64,000 nucleotides of DNA from Aquanectria penicillioides (GCA_003415625.1 PYIU01000002.1:6882001-6946000), one strand, 5' to 3'. Counted from the first letter of the stretch, positions 10,107-23,550 are shown. The notes: a model not told the origin generated them from the letters alone. Program-made: numbers and translations.

Positions 10107-12094
10107 CTACAAGTCTTCGCCAGCGAGAGTGCTCCGTAAAATATTAGCTGCCTTGTATGCTACTGCATTTCGTGATTTCACCTCATCGAGGTACGCAATA
10201 GCCATTTTAACCTCCTCGTTAAAATTAGTCCTTTCGGATCCAGGCGCGGCTCTCGACTCTCGGAGTAAAAAGATGGCAGCTACAAAGAGGTGAAGTGACA
10301 ATGCCCTACACCAATATGATCAGCAAATCAAGAAGCAGAAAGGGGCCAAATGTCCTACCATTGTCGTCTCATAGCTGCTGGTTGATCCCAGTTACGGGAA
10401 ATCCATATAATATCCCGGGCTGTTCGGATGCAAACCGCTCTGGCTCCATCGTGTTGCCCGGGGGACTCGAGCCATTCCTGATGGAGAGCCCTATGAATGC
10501 GTAATCTGTGATGCAAAAGGACTAGACTGACATCGAATCGCTGCCACTTGATCCACGGGTGTTCTTCTTCGAGATGATCCATTCCCGGGTTCTTGCCGCC
10601 GTCAGGTTGGAGGTGCCCAGGCAATGTGTTGATGACCTCTGCAAGCTCTTGATCTGCTAGATGGACTATCTCAGCAATGGGCCGATTTCCTCTTCGTAAA
10701 GACTCGCGAAATCTATGATACACGATTGATGTACGAGACATGACGATGTGGTACTGAACCGGTTGAATACCACCCTCTGCCTCGTCTACAGGGTCCATGG
10801 ATGGTAGTGGAACTGGAAAGTCGGCCTCATCAATCTGTGGAACATGATACGGAACCGCGAGCCTTTGAAGCGCGTTAGAGAAGATCTCATTTGTTGGGAA
10901 ATGAACCCACCATTCGCATATCACAAGAGTCCACCAAAGCCTTCGCTGGGCTTCACTGCTCAGCGGAATATCAGGCTGGTCTGGGCGTGAACCATCGAGT
11001 CCAAGAGCCTGAGCAATTCGAATGGCGCAACTCCAAAGGTGGCAATTCAATTCCGAATCACCAAAATTGTAGAAGCACATCCCAAGAATTGCAACCGACT
11101 GGACAGCCCGGACATTCGTGTTTCTCATGAAATTAGATTGGTTCAAGCAGAAAAGTGCCGCCTCGTACCAGTTTCGAAGGAGTTCGTGGTGATCACCTAA
11201 AATCCCATTAAGCTCTGTTTTCGCGGTTTTGAGAAACAAAATATAGACGAATTTGACAGACCTGGGAGACCTAATCGAGCAGTTTCTTCTTCATCTGCCA
11301 TCAGCATAGCAGCCTACAGCGAGCATGAGTATTTGTGAGTGATTTCAGATAGTTGGGGGAGGTTTCGGCATGGATGCATACCGATAGAAGGCTAAAATAT
11401 ACAGAAAGCCAAGCAGGATCGAGATTAGAGAGTACAGCTCCATTTTCTAATGAAGCAATGAAATGTTCATGCTCTTCCTCGAACGCTGGGTACTCAAGCG
11501 CGTAGTGAACCCAAGAGTTCCACTTTTTGTCGTATGCAACGAGGGCTTGGCTGCATTTTCGACTGGGGACAATTATTTGCGACCACTCAAGCGTGTTAGT
11601 CTGCTGGGTTGTGCGATACGTTGACTCCAGGACCATTTTTTCCAAAACGTCGGGATTCTCTAACAGGTGCTGGGGCTTTCTCGGCCTCGTGGGAAGACAT
11701 GGTTCCGGCCGGTCGAGTGCCCTGCTGTTTGCTGCTGCCAAGGCATCACGGAGCCTCTCATTTTCCTGGAGGAGCTCCTGGTAGCTGGGCAAATGCGAGG
11801 GATCTTTCCCACTGGATTTTAATGTCAGCCGGAGAGGTCTCGATAAGCGAAAGTAGATGAGAGCCGGGGTCCGGGTAGGGCCACCTCCATCATCTGTGGC
11901 ATCAGGCGATCGACGAACCTAGTCACAATGCCCCGCACCATGACCATCTCTCGAGCACAAGACTCAGCCTCTCCGCGTCGAATGCATGTTGAGCAGGGGA
12001 TGGATTTGTCACATTTGACTTTGCGGGATGAACAGGCTCGGCAACTGCGTGGAGCGCGCTGGGTGCTGCGCAGAGCCGACGCGTCGTTTGTCAT
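10107..12094 (-). CDS. Zn2Cys6 transcription factor with fungal-specific TF domain
   Basis: Five exons (11919-12094, 11382-11811, 11262-11313, 10359-11196, 10107-10305) join to 564 residues. Residues 18-46 form a Zn2Cys6 cluster with C-X2-C-X6-C-X5-C-X2-C-X8-C spacing and a basic patch (RKVKC). A short linker follows, then SYQELLQENERLRDAL, a heptad-like coiled coil expected to dimerise. The middle contains fungal_trans hallmarks (FGDSELNCHLWSCAIRIAQALGL, then EAQRRLWWTLVICEWW). The first intron (107 nt, donor GTTCGT) is the least certain boundary; I chose it because it joins the cluster to the coiled coil in frame. Its position beside a transporter and an oxygenase makes it the likely local regulator. 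The target sequence may be the CG-rich sites in the divergent promoter. Confidence 0.85.
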
Positions 12095-14651
12095 GCTTCC
12101 AGCTTCACAGATGATTGATCTGCTGCATCAGCCAAATTCACGGTATCAGGGTAGGGTCAAAAGCACCCACAATGACAATAATCTCTGGTTCCCCTTCGAG
12201 TCTCGAATAATTTTGGCCCCTACAAAAGTCCCTTGCGCCAGTCTTGAACCGCCAGGGAGTTTTGTCCGTTTTTGGTTATGCTCCTTGTTCTGAAAATTAG
12301 CAATGTCTCTGGTTGTGGTTGTGTGGCAAGCTGAAGTTAGCACTCAGCCGAAGTCGCCCGAGGGCAGAGATAGTTGCGTCGATTCCCCGCCCAATTTTGA
12401 GTTGTTGCCGAGGTGGAGCTTAGTAATGAATTTCAACTAGCATCTGGTGTTATCTTCTCTGTTTGATGTTCGCCTTATCAATAAAAATTTCAACAGTCGT
12501 CGAGCGCGAGTCGCCGGCCGTGGATAGAAGTGGGAAGTGCGCTGACGAGTTAGCTCAATCTCGATATCACCACGATGCTATCCGCCGCCGTGATATGAGC
12601 AAGGGATGTTGCTGGCGACGGGAGCTTCCAGTACAACACACACCTGGGCTATGTATTCCCGAAAATTGATTTGAAGGTTTGAATTCAGTTTTGAATGAAT
12701 TGCAGCACCTTCCCAAAGTGGCACCAATACCAAACAGCGCTATTGACTTGCGGCATTTGTGAGGTTATAAGCTTTGTTGTTTATTCATCATTTTTAGCCT
12801 TGATTTTAATTCATCTTCCCCGTATGTTGATTCTAATCTCCTTTTTGGTTCTTTCTTTATCCTTTGATTTCTGTTCTTCTCGATATTCCCATTCTCGATT
12901 AAACGTCAAAGTCTTTAGCGTTCATTGCCACAAAGATTTTCTGCGTCAGCAATCTACGTAGTATCCCACTTCACTTTCATCTTCCCAGGGTATAATGGCC
13001 TTCCTCGTCAAATTCGACCAATGCTTAGAAGTGAGGCGTACCTGACATTCATCCCACCGCAACCCAAAGCCTCTATCATGGGTTGAAACAAGAGAGCTAT
13101 TTCTATGCCATTTACGAATTCGATGACAAAGCTGGAATGGGTGGGCTGATGCATTTTCAACCGTTTGTGTATCGGTGCTATATATCAGCTTGCAAAGCTT
13201 GCGGTCCTTGTTCGCGTTCTTGAAGAAGGTCATGATCATCAACGTCATGAAACTGAGTCATCTATCTGTTGTTGGGCCTCTATGACGATCTTGAGCATTT
13301 TGTATCGCTTCGAACTCTGGGATATCTTAATTTCGGATCGGTTTGTCGTATCGACCACTGCCGTGTCTTTAGGGTACTTCGAGAGGAAATACCGGCATCC
13401 GCCACAGCCATTAATTGTGGGGTTGGGAGGTAATGCAATATATGAAAATGATATTAAATCAAGACAGAAAAGTATGGCATCGCGATTTTCCAGCTGTGAT
13501 CACTAATCGCATCAGTGTTCGAGGGTATTAAATCATGCCAAGGCGCAACTGCAACTGGTGTGGGAATGATCGCAGCGTACCATTCCCGACATTGCGAGAG
13601 ACCTAAAATACAGATTATCCGTTACTCGGTGTCTGCTTCACTCATTGGCGTAAGCCGTCGTTTGATTTTATTGATCTAGGTCAGAGTGTACAAATAATAT
13701 TGACGAGTAGTGTCGGAAATATCCGTCAGTGGTGTTTGGAACCCCCCAAGAAAGATTAACATTGACCTCCACCTGATTTCTTTTTAGGTTTTCAAGGAGC
13801 CGTCATTTCCGTCATATCTGTAACATGTGCGTTGATCACATCGGGATGTGGGGTGCATCGGAGGCATTGCCACTCTGAGGAGACGTTCCGTCCATCTAGA
13901 AGAGCCATCACACTCCTCATTGGAGAGCATCCCCGGCCTCCCACCTCGCTCCGAATCTCACCCCGCACAATCTGGGAGAATCGGCACCATCCCATGGTAC
14001 CGGAGCACAGTTGAGCATGTCAATATCGGGGCCTCATCGTCATGTGAGCCTATTAGTGGTCGCTGCGTTGCATTTCAACTGCCGGTATTCCATTCCGAGC
14101 ACACCCATTACAGCAAATATGCTCCTTTGATTGGGAGTGTCCCCTCACAAAGGACTAGGATGCTATGCAATAGTTGGATATTAGCCGTCCAACATGGATA
14201 TAGGCCCGTTTCTTCAGTTCAATCGCTAACGCCGGTCAGTTCTTGGCTTTGCTCGGCATGTTCATCTGTTTAGCCTAGATGAAAGGCCAAGCTTTGTAGG
14301 GTTGATCTGCAAGTCCTGCATGTCCTGTGGCTTAATTTAAGTGTTACACCGTGACTTTACGATAACAATCTTGAAGGTATTTAGTCGTGTCTCATGACGA
14401 GATCTGCACGCTTGGTTTTGATCAGCTCGGTAGCCAGAACCTTGGAATTTGTACCTTTCCTAACATGCATCGACTAGTTTTCTCGGCATCAGTTTCGAGA
14501 AGTTGCCACATTTTCGACACCCAAGCTCCTAAAAATCATAAAATGAGAGGGATGCCCCGTGGGGAATTTGGCTCATGTCACATGTGAGACGGAACTGGAT
14601 CACACCAATACTGAGCAATTCTAGTAGCGTCACCACCACTAGCCGTCCACG
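12095..14651. other. Intergenic region between regulator and DHA1 transporter
   Basis: I read 2.6 kb on both strands without finding a recognisable gene. The block 12,700-12,960 is pyrimidine- and T-rich. The open frames present are short and show no family motif. The region presumably carries the promoters of both flanking, divergently transcribed genes. Confidence 0.55.
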
Positions 14652-16547
14652 ATGGATGAGAACCTTGATGAAAATGCCATCCACGAGATTGAAGAAGAAC
14701 TAAATACTAAGATCTACCCCGGAACGGAGATTATGCGAGATGTCGGCAATCACCATTTCGTCAAAGCCGGCGATAATGTTGGGGAAGCCCGGGTCCTTGT
14801 TCCTCAGCCATCCAATGATCCTCATGACCCGCTGAATTGGAATGCCACTTGGAAGACGATCACTATATTCTGTGGCAGTCTTTTATCATTCAGTCTGAAT
14901 CTGGGACCGCTGGCAAATGCCCCATTGTTTGGTTCGTGATCACACTGGCTGCAATGATGACCCACCTAACAAAACCAGAGGCGTACATCAAGGAATGGGA
15001 CTGCTCGCTTGCTGAAGCTATTCAGTTTACTGGTGAGATCAATTTCTCTGTTGGAATCCCCGAATCTAACTCTTGCTACAGGTGTGGCCATTCTTGTCCT
15101 TGGCTTTAGCAACTTCATCTGGGTTCCCATGTTCACGTGCTTTGGTCGCAGGCCTGTAATGATTCTCAGTACCCTCATCTGCGCCATATCCTCGATTTGG
15201 CGAGCTGTCGCAACGAGTTACGGGTCTTTCATGGGAGCTTCAGTGTATGATTGGATTAGGAATTTTTGAAATACATCTGCTAACATTTCCAGATTGAACG
15301 GTATTGGTGCTGGGCCATGCGAGACAGTGATGCCTCAGATCATTGCCGACATGATTTTCCTCCATGATCGAGGAAAATACCAAACCTTGTACTTTACTGC
15401 GTACTTTAGCTCGTTGATGGTAACTCTTTGCTACCCCCTTTTTCACGAGACCTCTCTCTCATAATCTCACCAGATTGGCCCAATCATCGCCGGCTCCATG
15501 GCAGAGCACCATGGGTGGAGGAGCTTTTGGTGGTTCAACACAGCTCTACTCTTTTTCACATTTACAGTCAACGCCCTCTTGTTTCCGGAAACTCGGTACA
15601 AGAGAGAGATGCCCACCACCTCGGAATTCAATCGGCGTACCAGCGGCGAGATCGAGAAGTTGCAAAGCAATGACGGGACTGCGAGCATCCAAGAGGCCGA
15701 GGTTGAGAGGGTGGTGCCGACAATCAACCCGACTGGCGAGCATGCATGGCTTTCTCGCGGAAAGCCATCCAAGAAGCAATTTGTCCCCTGGGGCAAATAC
15801 CAAGGAAACATTCTTCGCGAACTCTGGCTCCCCTGGTATCTTCATCTGTATCCCATTGTAGAATTCTCCGCCTTTGCGGTCTCTTTTACGGCATGCGGCT
15901 TTCTTCTCGCCAACCTGACGCAACAGCAAGCCCTCGGGCCCCCGCCATACAACTTCTCGTCTCAGTCTGTCGGGTTCACCAACTTTGCGATTCTCGTGGG
16001 CGGCCTGATTGGCCTCTTCACCTCTGGGCCCATGTCAGACTGGGTCGCCGACTACCTGACGAAGCGGAACAACGGGGTCCGCGAACCAGAGATGAGACTC
16101 ATCACCATGATCCCCTACGTTTTCATTATGATCCTCGGCGCCGTCGTAGTTGCCGTAGGATATGACCACCACTGGCCATGGCAAGCAATCGTCGTGGTTG
16201 GGTACACTTGTCTGGGCATTCAAGTCACAAGTCTTCCCAGCATTGCCTCAACCTACGCGATCGACAGCTACAAGCCGATTACTGGCCCCATGTTTGTCAC
16301 AATCACCATGTGAGTCGATGACATCCCGCTGCAAGCCACGGAAACTGACGTGCATTAGTAACAAGAATGTCTGGGCTACGGCTTCAGTAAATACATCACT
16401 CCCTGGGCTGAGAAGAGTGGCTTCGTCCCGCCAATTCTTACGACCATGGCACTCATCGTGTTCTTCTGTAGCTTTGGTATCTTGTTTTGGTACCACGGTA
16501 AATACTTCCGAGGGTTAACCAAGGACTCGTTTGTCCATAAGCTGTAA
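14652..16547 (+). CDS. DHA1-type MFS drug/H+ antiporter with a damaged last exon
   Basis: Exons 14652-14931, 14979-15032, 15082-15244, 15293-15419 and 15474-16309 join in frame and encode an MFS protein of the DHA1 group. It shows DPLNW before TM1, NGIGAGPCETVMPQIIAD and FFTFTVNALLFPETRY, a long polar central loop, and GPMSDW in the C-half. The usual acceptor for the last exon (TAG, exon from 16359) gives NKNVW and then shifts frame. Homologues read NKN-W-GYGFSK there, and the DNA has TGGGC at 16372-16376 where TGGGGC would be needed. That reading stops at 16518. A second acceptor (CAG at 16385-16387, exon from 16388) skips the lesion and restores frame to the stop at 16545-16547, giving 539 residues that lack about ten conserved ones. 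Export of a small toxic molecule is the family role; the substrate is unknown. Confidence 0.8.
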
Positions 16548-16931
16548 TGTGTCGCAGTGTCAACATAGTCTAGCTTTTCGCTGAGAGGTCTATGACTATT
16601 ATTTTGAATAGCCAGAGTCCTGTTTAATGTGCAGTAGTTGGTAGTCAGACTTATTCACTATTGAATACCGCAAATGATCACGTCATTGTCAAAACTAACT
16701 TCAGTTGCCAGTGAGAGACGGCGTTGTGCTCCACAACTGGACGCTCCCTGGTGGATAACAATTATGCAACCCACAACACTAACTAGGCCTCAATAGCCCT
16801 TGAACATTTCAAAATTTCAATATTCTCATTACCCATAGTTTCATTTTCAGCGTAAAGTACTGCAATACACTAACAATAGTTTGCGAGTTCACATCACTGG
16901 CCAACCACCCCGCAACACATCCGCACACTCA

Positions 16932-16962
<31 letters not shown>

Positions 16963-18804
16963 CTGACTCTAACAATCAGGCTGTCACATGCACAAGACGG
17001 AAGCCAACAGATAACATCACTAATTCCTACCGCGTGGCAGCCTCGAATCAAACTACAGAGGCAGACGAGCATCTAAGCTCACCAATCCAACCCCGCCATC
17101 ACCTGGGCAAAAGCCGACAGTCGTAAGATCAGACCTGCACTCAAGTCAAGGTCCAACAACACCGCCATGGGGCCCGATCTTGCCATTCCTGGGACGCAGA
17201 GACTTAAACCAGGGCCATGACGAGCAATGGTCCTTTTGCCTTCAGACCGCTTCCGCCGTGTGTTGTGCTCCGCATGTTGGGCAGCATCACCCAGGGCCAT
17301 GGCACTGGTGGCGCCATGTCTGGATCGCAAGACGCTGACCACATTCCCAACAACATGTCATCCAAGACATCTGAGACAAGCTAGTTGATCAAAAGATTAT
17401 TATTACCATCCTATAAGTGGTCCGCGGGGTTCCCATTCCATCGCGCGTGTATGCAATCCTGCCGTCCCGTCCTCACCCATTCCCACCAAACCGCCACCGT
17501 CTTCGCTTCCTTTTCCAAGTGGCAGTGGAAGTAGACCATGCAAAAATAGCCATAAGAATGCACACGAAGGGTATAATGCCTATTGATGAAGAAATGAAAC
17601 AAAAAGAGATCGTCCGAAAATAACAAGAAACCCAGTGACTAAAATACCCAAAACACAAACTCACATGCCCAGTCCTGATACCCGTCTGCCCAATATCCCA
17701 TCATACCCGTTACCCAACCACCCCACCATACCAGTTCATTCCCATCTATCTCGTAGCCAGCCCTTGCCAAGTAAGCCGTCTATGTTATATAGCCACCCTA
17801 GGAAATAACCATAGGGTTAGGCACAAAGTGGAGTCAGTGATTGTAAAAAAAACATAAAAGAAAAGATGATAAAAAAAAGTAAAAAGACAAATCGAAATCT
17901 ATCATATCCCAACAGGCCGTAGTCCTAAAGCACTAAAACAGACCGAGATATAAAAAAAAATAAGAAGGAAATTCAACACACGCCCCTCCGCATTTCCAAA
18001 AAGGAGAGCTGTGACAACAACATGACGACAACCTTGGAAAATGTGTGACACTAGATGCATCCGAGTGGCCGCGCTAGGACGCAACGTCCCATACAGGTTA
18101 GGTGGGCGTGCTTAGAGTAGTTGTCAAGCAAAAGCCGATATGCTGCTTCAGCACGGATCTACCCGCCACAGCCCGCTTGGGTCGTTTCCATGGTTGATTT
18201 CTTGTTGGTGGGCACACGCGTTGATCGTCGACAGGGTTGAAAAGCTCCGGCGCGTTCTGCGAGGAGAGCGGGAGCACTTCGAACTGCCGAGCCCTCATGA
18301 CCACCCTCAAACGGGCAAAGGGATCAAGGTGAGCCCGAATCAAGTAGAGATTGGCAGGCAGCCATCAATATTGAGACCGTACGAAGGGGATGTTCCCGGA
18401 TTCTCCAAGAGGGCTGGCGCGTCAGGCCTCCACCAAGAGAGAGAGCGGCGCGCAACTCGCACACCTTCGTCATCCCGAAGCAGCTTAACACCGCCACCAC
18501 TGCACCCCCAATGGCGCCATCTATCTGGAAGACAACCGTATCTCATGGCCATAGTGCGAGGCCGCAGAATGCTGAGAGGGTTGGGATGTGCTCCTTTTGA
18601 CCCAAGATGGTGTCCCAAGATGGCCTCTGATTGGCGTGCGCCACAACACCTGACTCGCCCCCGCGACCCTCCACCAAGCGTTCACGAGGCTGCCCAATAC
18701 GGTCACTCAGACGAGTGAGTCAAGTTCTGGAGGGCAGCAACACGAGGCGGGAGGCCTTTCGTGAGTGGTCATCCGCTGGGGACGACCGGGCGTCTCCAAG
18801 CCCT
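16548..18804. other. Intergenic region, 3' flanks of two convergent genes
   Basis: No convincing coding region. It contains a (CA)n microsatellite at 16924-16963 and A-rich stretches near 17,840-17,970. Part of it is probably the 3' untranslated region of the medA-like gene ending at 18805. Confidence 0.55.
16924..16963. repeat. (CA)n microsatellite
   Basis: A nearly uninterrupted CA dinucleotide run with one TA interruption. Confidence 0.9.
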
Positions 18805-21016
18805 TCATGCCCGGGGGCCACTCTCGCTATATGCCCCAGTGTTGTAAACGGGCTGAGCGGCCGGCGTCGTCAGGCTGGGATAGGTCTCGGGGTACGTTGC
18901 CGGTGCAGGATCCCATCGTGGGGGAGTAGCGGTAGTTTGGTGATGGCTGAGCGGCGTATGCAGGCCACTCGACCCGTATCCTCCTGCGGTGGCCGTCCGC
19001 GTATCATACGTGCTGACGGCTGGGAGAGGCGTGGTGGTGATGCGCAGCGGCGGCTGCGACTGGGACGGGCTGGGGTTCCGGATGCTTGGGCTGAGAGTTC
19101 GCGAGGTGGCTGTCGAATAGCCCGGTGCCGCTGCGGTGTAGGGGGCCCAGTTCGGCTGAGATCCAGATAGTGATCGAGGGGAGGGGATCGATTCATGGTG
19201 CTGAGGGAGAGGATACTGGGCGTGAGGGTCGCTCTGGGCTGCGGCGATGCCTTGGCCCGGAGGCGTTGGGAGCGGCCCATACGGAGCGCTTCCAGGGGTG
19301 ATCATGTTGGCTGGAGGAAGCGTGCTGCTGGGGCTGGCACTGTACTTGCCGATGATCTTCTTGAGGGCAGGCTCCAGGATCTTCCAGGGGAACACCTTGA
19401 CGTCCTTCTCGATGTTGCGGGGCTTGGGGTTGGGGAACGCCATGATGATCTTGAAGAAATCCTCGCTTTCAATCTTGGACTTGGAAACGGTCAACGGGTG
19501 GAATCCTTCCAGGTTGCGACGAATTCGGTTCTTCTCCTCGACGCTGAATCGGTTAGGGGCCGCAACGAGCTGCTCCAGGAGGTGAATGGTATCGACCGAG
19601 GTGACATAGCACTCGGACTTCTCAGCCCACCAGATGCAAGAAATGCAAATACTGTTGGGAGGGCGCTCGTTGACAGAAACGGGGTGGAAGCTGGTGGTAA
19701 GCGTAGATCCGCGCTGGGTCTTCTGGAAGCGCACAATGCGTCGGCGGTTGTCCCATTCCTCCTGGGTCCAGTTCTCGGCCATACTATCCAGCTTGCCCTG
19801 GATTTTCAAGACTGCCTTGTTGGAGTACAGGGAAACCGGGTGGTAACTGCCGCCATTGTTGTTAATCGTGCTCGTCCGAATAAGCTGTGGAGTACCGCTC
19901 GCCGCTGATGGGGGCATCGGGAGTGGCGTCAAATTTGGCCTTCCCGACAAAGCGGCATCCAAGCCTGCCGGATTCCGCCCAGTGCTCCCCAGAGTGCTCG
20001 GGTAGCCGCTCCATCCTCCCGTTGGCCGCCGGTGGTAGTGAGGGTCCGAAAAACTTGATGTTCTGTACGTGCTAATCATCTCGTTGTTTCCTTGGGGAAA
20101 TGTGTTTGCGTATTGGCCCTGCTGCGCCGGGTATTCATAACTATTTGTAGGAGCCTCCGATGCTAGTTGAGGCTCGTCTTTTGGTGAGGTACTCGGCTGA
20201 TCAACCGCAGGGGCAGGTGCTCCGTCCTCCTGCTTGGGGATCTTGGTTGGCCTCGTGATGTCATCCCCAGACCCTTCAAGGTACTGGAAAGTGCCCACGG
20301 CCGTCCGCGAAATCTCTTCTCCCGAAGGGCCTTCGAGAAGAAGTGACATGGGCACGTTGTTGCCAGAGCAGCCCGTGACAAGAAATTGAGGAGCATCTGC
20401 ACTGCATGTGTAGGCGCAGCCGCCAGCGCTGTCCTGTAAATCTCTGGTCACCTCCGCCGGGCATTTCTCAGACCCGAACAGGAGGAAGAAAAACGGCATG
20501 GGTGATGACAGCGAAAACAGGTCATACTGCGATGACACCTTAACAAACAGCTTGGTGCCGAAGACGCCTGACGCCGGCTGACAAGACAGGACTGAAGGTC
20601 CCGTGGGAATATATTGAGCCACCGCCGCATTGTTCGAGGCGAAGGACTGTTGGTTCAGCTGTGCAAATTTCTCGGTTTGTTGCTGAGTCGGAAACGACTG
20701 GGCTGGGTATTGCTCGTAAGCGGCATCTTGATACCGCGTCGAATCGTAGCCTGCTGTTCAATCTGTGTTAGCTCTTACTCTGTCACGCTCTTTTTGGTTT
20801 CCAAGCATCTCGTTTTCTTGGTTTCTCGCCCCCATCGGCCTGCTCGCTGATGCTCCCTCGGAACGCGCCGTTGCCAGTGCCTGCGCCGTGACATGGCTTT
20901 TCCAGCCCCGTCCACGGGCTTGTTGGGATCCGAAAATTGGGCACGAGGAAAAGATTTCTGCGGTGTTGTGACTTACCATGCATTGAGGGCAACTGCGCTT
21001 TTCCGTAGGTAGCCAT
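18805..21016 (-). CDS. medA: Medusa-like (MedA/Acr1/Ren1) developmental regulator
   Basis: A 40-nt first exon (20977-21016, starting MATYGKAQ) is joined over a 223-nt intron (GTAAGT donor, acceptor at 20754) to one long exon (18805-20753), giving 662 residues. Residues about 60-175 (IPTGPSVLSCQPASGVFGTKLFVKVSSQYDL split over this part) and 326-484 (from KAVLKIQGKLD through the WW-containing stretch to EPALKKIIGKYSAS) match my recollection of Medusa-family regulators. These include A. nidulans MedA, Magnaporthe Acr1 and F. oxysporum Ren1, which control conidiophore and conidium development. The rest is Pro/Ser/Gln-rich and probably disordered. The acceptor is a tandem CAGCAG, so mRNAs with or without one Ala codon after His13 are expected. 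The protein is expected to be nuclear. The gene-free upstream region fits a long regulatory leader. Confidence 0.8.
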
Positions 21017-23550
21017 ATCTAAAAGCCTAGGAGGGGAGTCCCCTCGTGGGTCTCCCCCGTTAGCTGCTCGGGCAGCTTCTTCGTAACGAAGAGTGACCGT
21101 CTCGGGAGACTCGAGTCTGTCGTCAACGCCGACAATGATTGGCTTTTGGGGATGGTAGTCAGGCTATGAGGGTCAATGGTGTCAGTCTTGGAGATGTCTC
21201 GAAACAAGTCTTGAGGAGCCAAGTCCACAACAAAAAGATGGAGAATATGGAAGAGACGAGACCAGACGCTGCGCAGCCTTGTGGGCAAGCGAGGAGGAAG
21301 ACGTTTGGTCTTGTCACGGGAGTGCTGGAACAAGGTCTAGGTTGGGCGACTCACCTCGAACAGCTTGTAAGGCGGACACTGGAACTTGACAGCAGACATT
21401 CAAGCTGTCGTGAAGGGGGGAACTGATGGGAGATGGGTTGTTTTGAAGGGGGGAGGTGAAGAATGCAAACCACTTGTCTTGGACAAAAAGTGGTCGCGGT
21501 CGCAGTTAAAACCAGGTCTCGATGAGGTCTTATTTGGCGGGGATCAGTCGGCCACAGAGGAACCCTTGGGTTTAAACCTTCGTTTCTCGGAGATTTGATC
21601 TAGCAGAGCACATGCGCTAATGTGCAGGCTGATACTTTTGTTCTGTTAGGTATCCCCCCGTCAGTTTCTCCTCCCTTGAATTGCTTCTGCACCTTGGAGG
21701 TGGCGTAATGAAACAGCCGAGTGCGCGGGGGACCTCTTACTGGTTAAAAGTGAGATATTCGGAGGAGCGCACGGTGTTTCCGAGCCAGAGGAGAGACACT
21801 TGCATTCCAAGAAGGGAGAGATAGGTTGCCCTTTAGAGCCCAGTTTGCTTTTCGCTCGGAGGAGATGCTTCTTAAACTGGGGTAGCGGACACTCTGACGC
21901 GGTGAGATCAGATCAGAGATACCGGGGCATTTGCGGCCTCATTGGTCGGGCCTTGGCAAGACGTAAAAAAACTGACAGAGATGTGGTGTGCGGTCAAGTT
22001 CCGGCAAAGAGGAATCCGAATGGAGACGTGCAGGATTGTGTGCTGAAGAAAACCTCGTGCAGTGCAACCCCAAGAAGTCTGAGAAAACCAGTCAGCATCA
22101 TCGTCATCCGGGTAACAAAAGCATCTCGAGGCGTGTAACAGGACAAGGCATGAATAGATCGATGCCCAGATGCCCAGACGCTGCCGTCGGACCGTCTCCA
22201 GGGAGGTTTTGAGCGTCAGAGATAGGGATAGCCCGGGCAGACGTACACGTACAAGACTTGCCAGGTTCGGATTAAGATTTGATCACCACGAAACAAGATG
22301 AGGCTAGGTGTCGAGGAACGGTTGCCAATGTAGCCATCCAAGCACTATTCTGCAGGGACCTCGAACCTGTTGGCGGGAAATGATGGTCAGTTCGTGTCTG
22401 CTGTCAAAATCTGAAATGGCGTTGCGTCTCGCAAGGCAGGAGTTCACGGAGAGTACGCGTTGCTTTGGGCTTGGGCTCCGGGGTGGGAAGACAAACAGAG
22501 ACAAGGCGGAGCTCGGGTGGAGGATTGTTTGGGACGGGTAGTGAAAGTTGATCCAGACTGGCGAGATTTGGGAAAGTCAAGTCTCGCTCGGGAGAGGTTA
22601 TGGGTATGTTGGAGCTAGATAAGAAATGAGAAACATGAGGGGGCATTTCCTTTTGAGGTTGGGGCGGCGTATGCAAGAAGCTCTGCCCTGCATCAAGAGG
22701 TGATAGTCGTGATTCAGATGGACGGCAGCGGAGAAGCAGAGAGGCGGGGAGGTGAGGACAAGATGGGCGAAATGGACCGGTGGCCAGGACTGGTGGGTCC
22801 GGTTTGTGAAGTCCAGCCCTCCCTTGGAAGGAAGTAGAGTGCAAGAGCGAGAACGTGCGGGTTGGGGGGAACAAAGTCAAGGGGAGAGTGAGGAAAAGGG
22901 AGAGAAGGCTCTGTTTAGTTGCTTTTGGGCCTTGATACTTGAGAGCTGCTTGTGGGATCCTTGTCCATGAGCCCACCCCCCACTGGCCAGGCCAAAATCC
23001 GATAGACCAGTACGAGTACCAGTACCAGCACCCGTCCCGGCAATGATCGCATCGGCCATTAACCATAGCGGCAGACCACTAACTTTGGTCAAGGCCCATG
23101 GGATCTGGGGAGGGATACTAGGTACCGAACGGGAGACGGGGGGGACAGGCTAGGGCGACCACCTCGGCCGTTGAAATGCCAGATTTTGTAGTGTCTCAGA
23201 GGCTCCTCCTGCATGGGTGACGGCAGAGTCTAGGGGTGGCCGGGGGGCATGAGCATCAGGGCCCGGGAATGGTGGAGAAGGGTGAGCTTGTGACGGATGA
23301 GGATAGGTAATAGCCCCATGGTGAGTGAGAGAGACCTGGCCTCAGAGACAAGTTCAACAGCTGCTGGTCTGGCAGGACTAACAGCATTCTGGCGCTCGTG
23401 GGGTGGTGAATCTCCCACCTGGAGCAACCGTGAGCTTGGCGCTACAAGAGACACACAGACTTCATCCGCTCACTCCCCCTCCATTTGAGGCTACGAAGGG
23501 GAAGAGGGAGAGAAAAAGAAGAAGACTACCGGGAGGTAGCGCGGTGCGTG

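Noticed and set aside
12946..13506. Open frames on both strands between the regulator and the DHA1 gene
   Set aside because: They overlap antisense to each other and show no recognisable transposase, enzyme or repeat signature.
22404..23066. Minus-strand open frame of 220 codons in the medA upstream region
   Set aside because: It overlaps other frames in low-complexity CT-rich DNA, its composition is Pro/Ser/Leu-rich as expected for such DNA, and it shows no domain motif.
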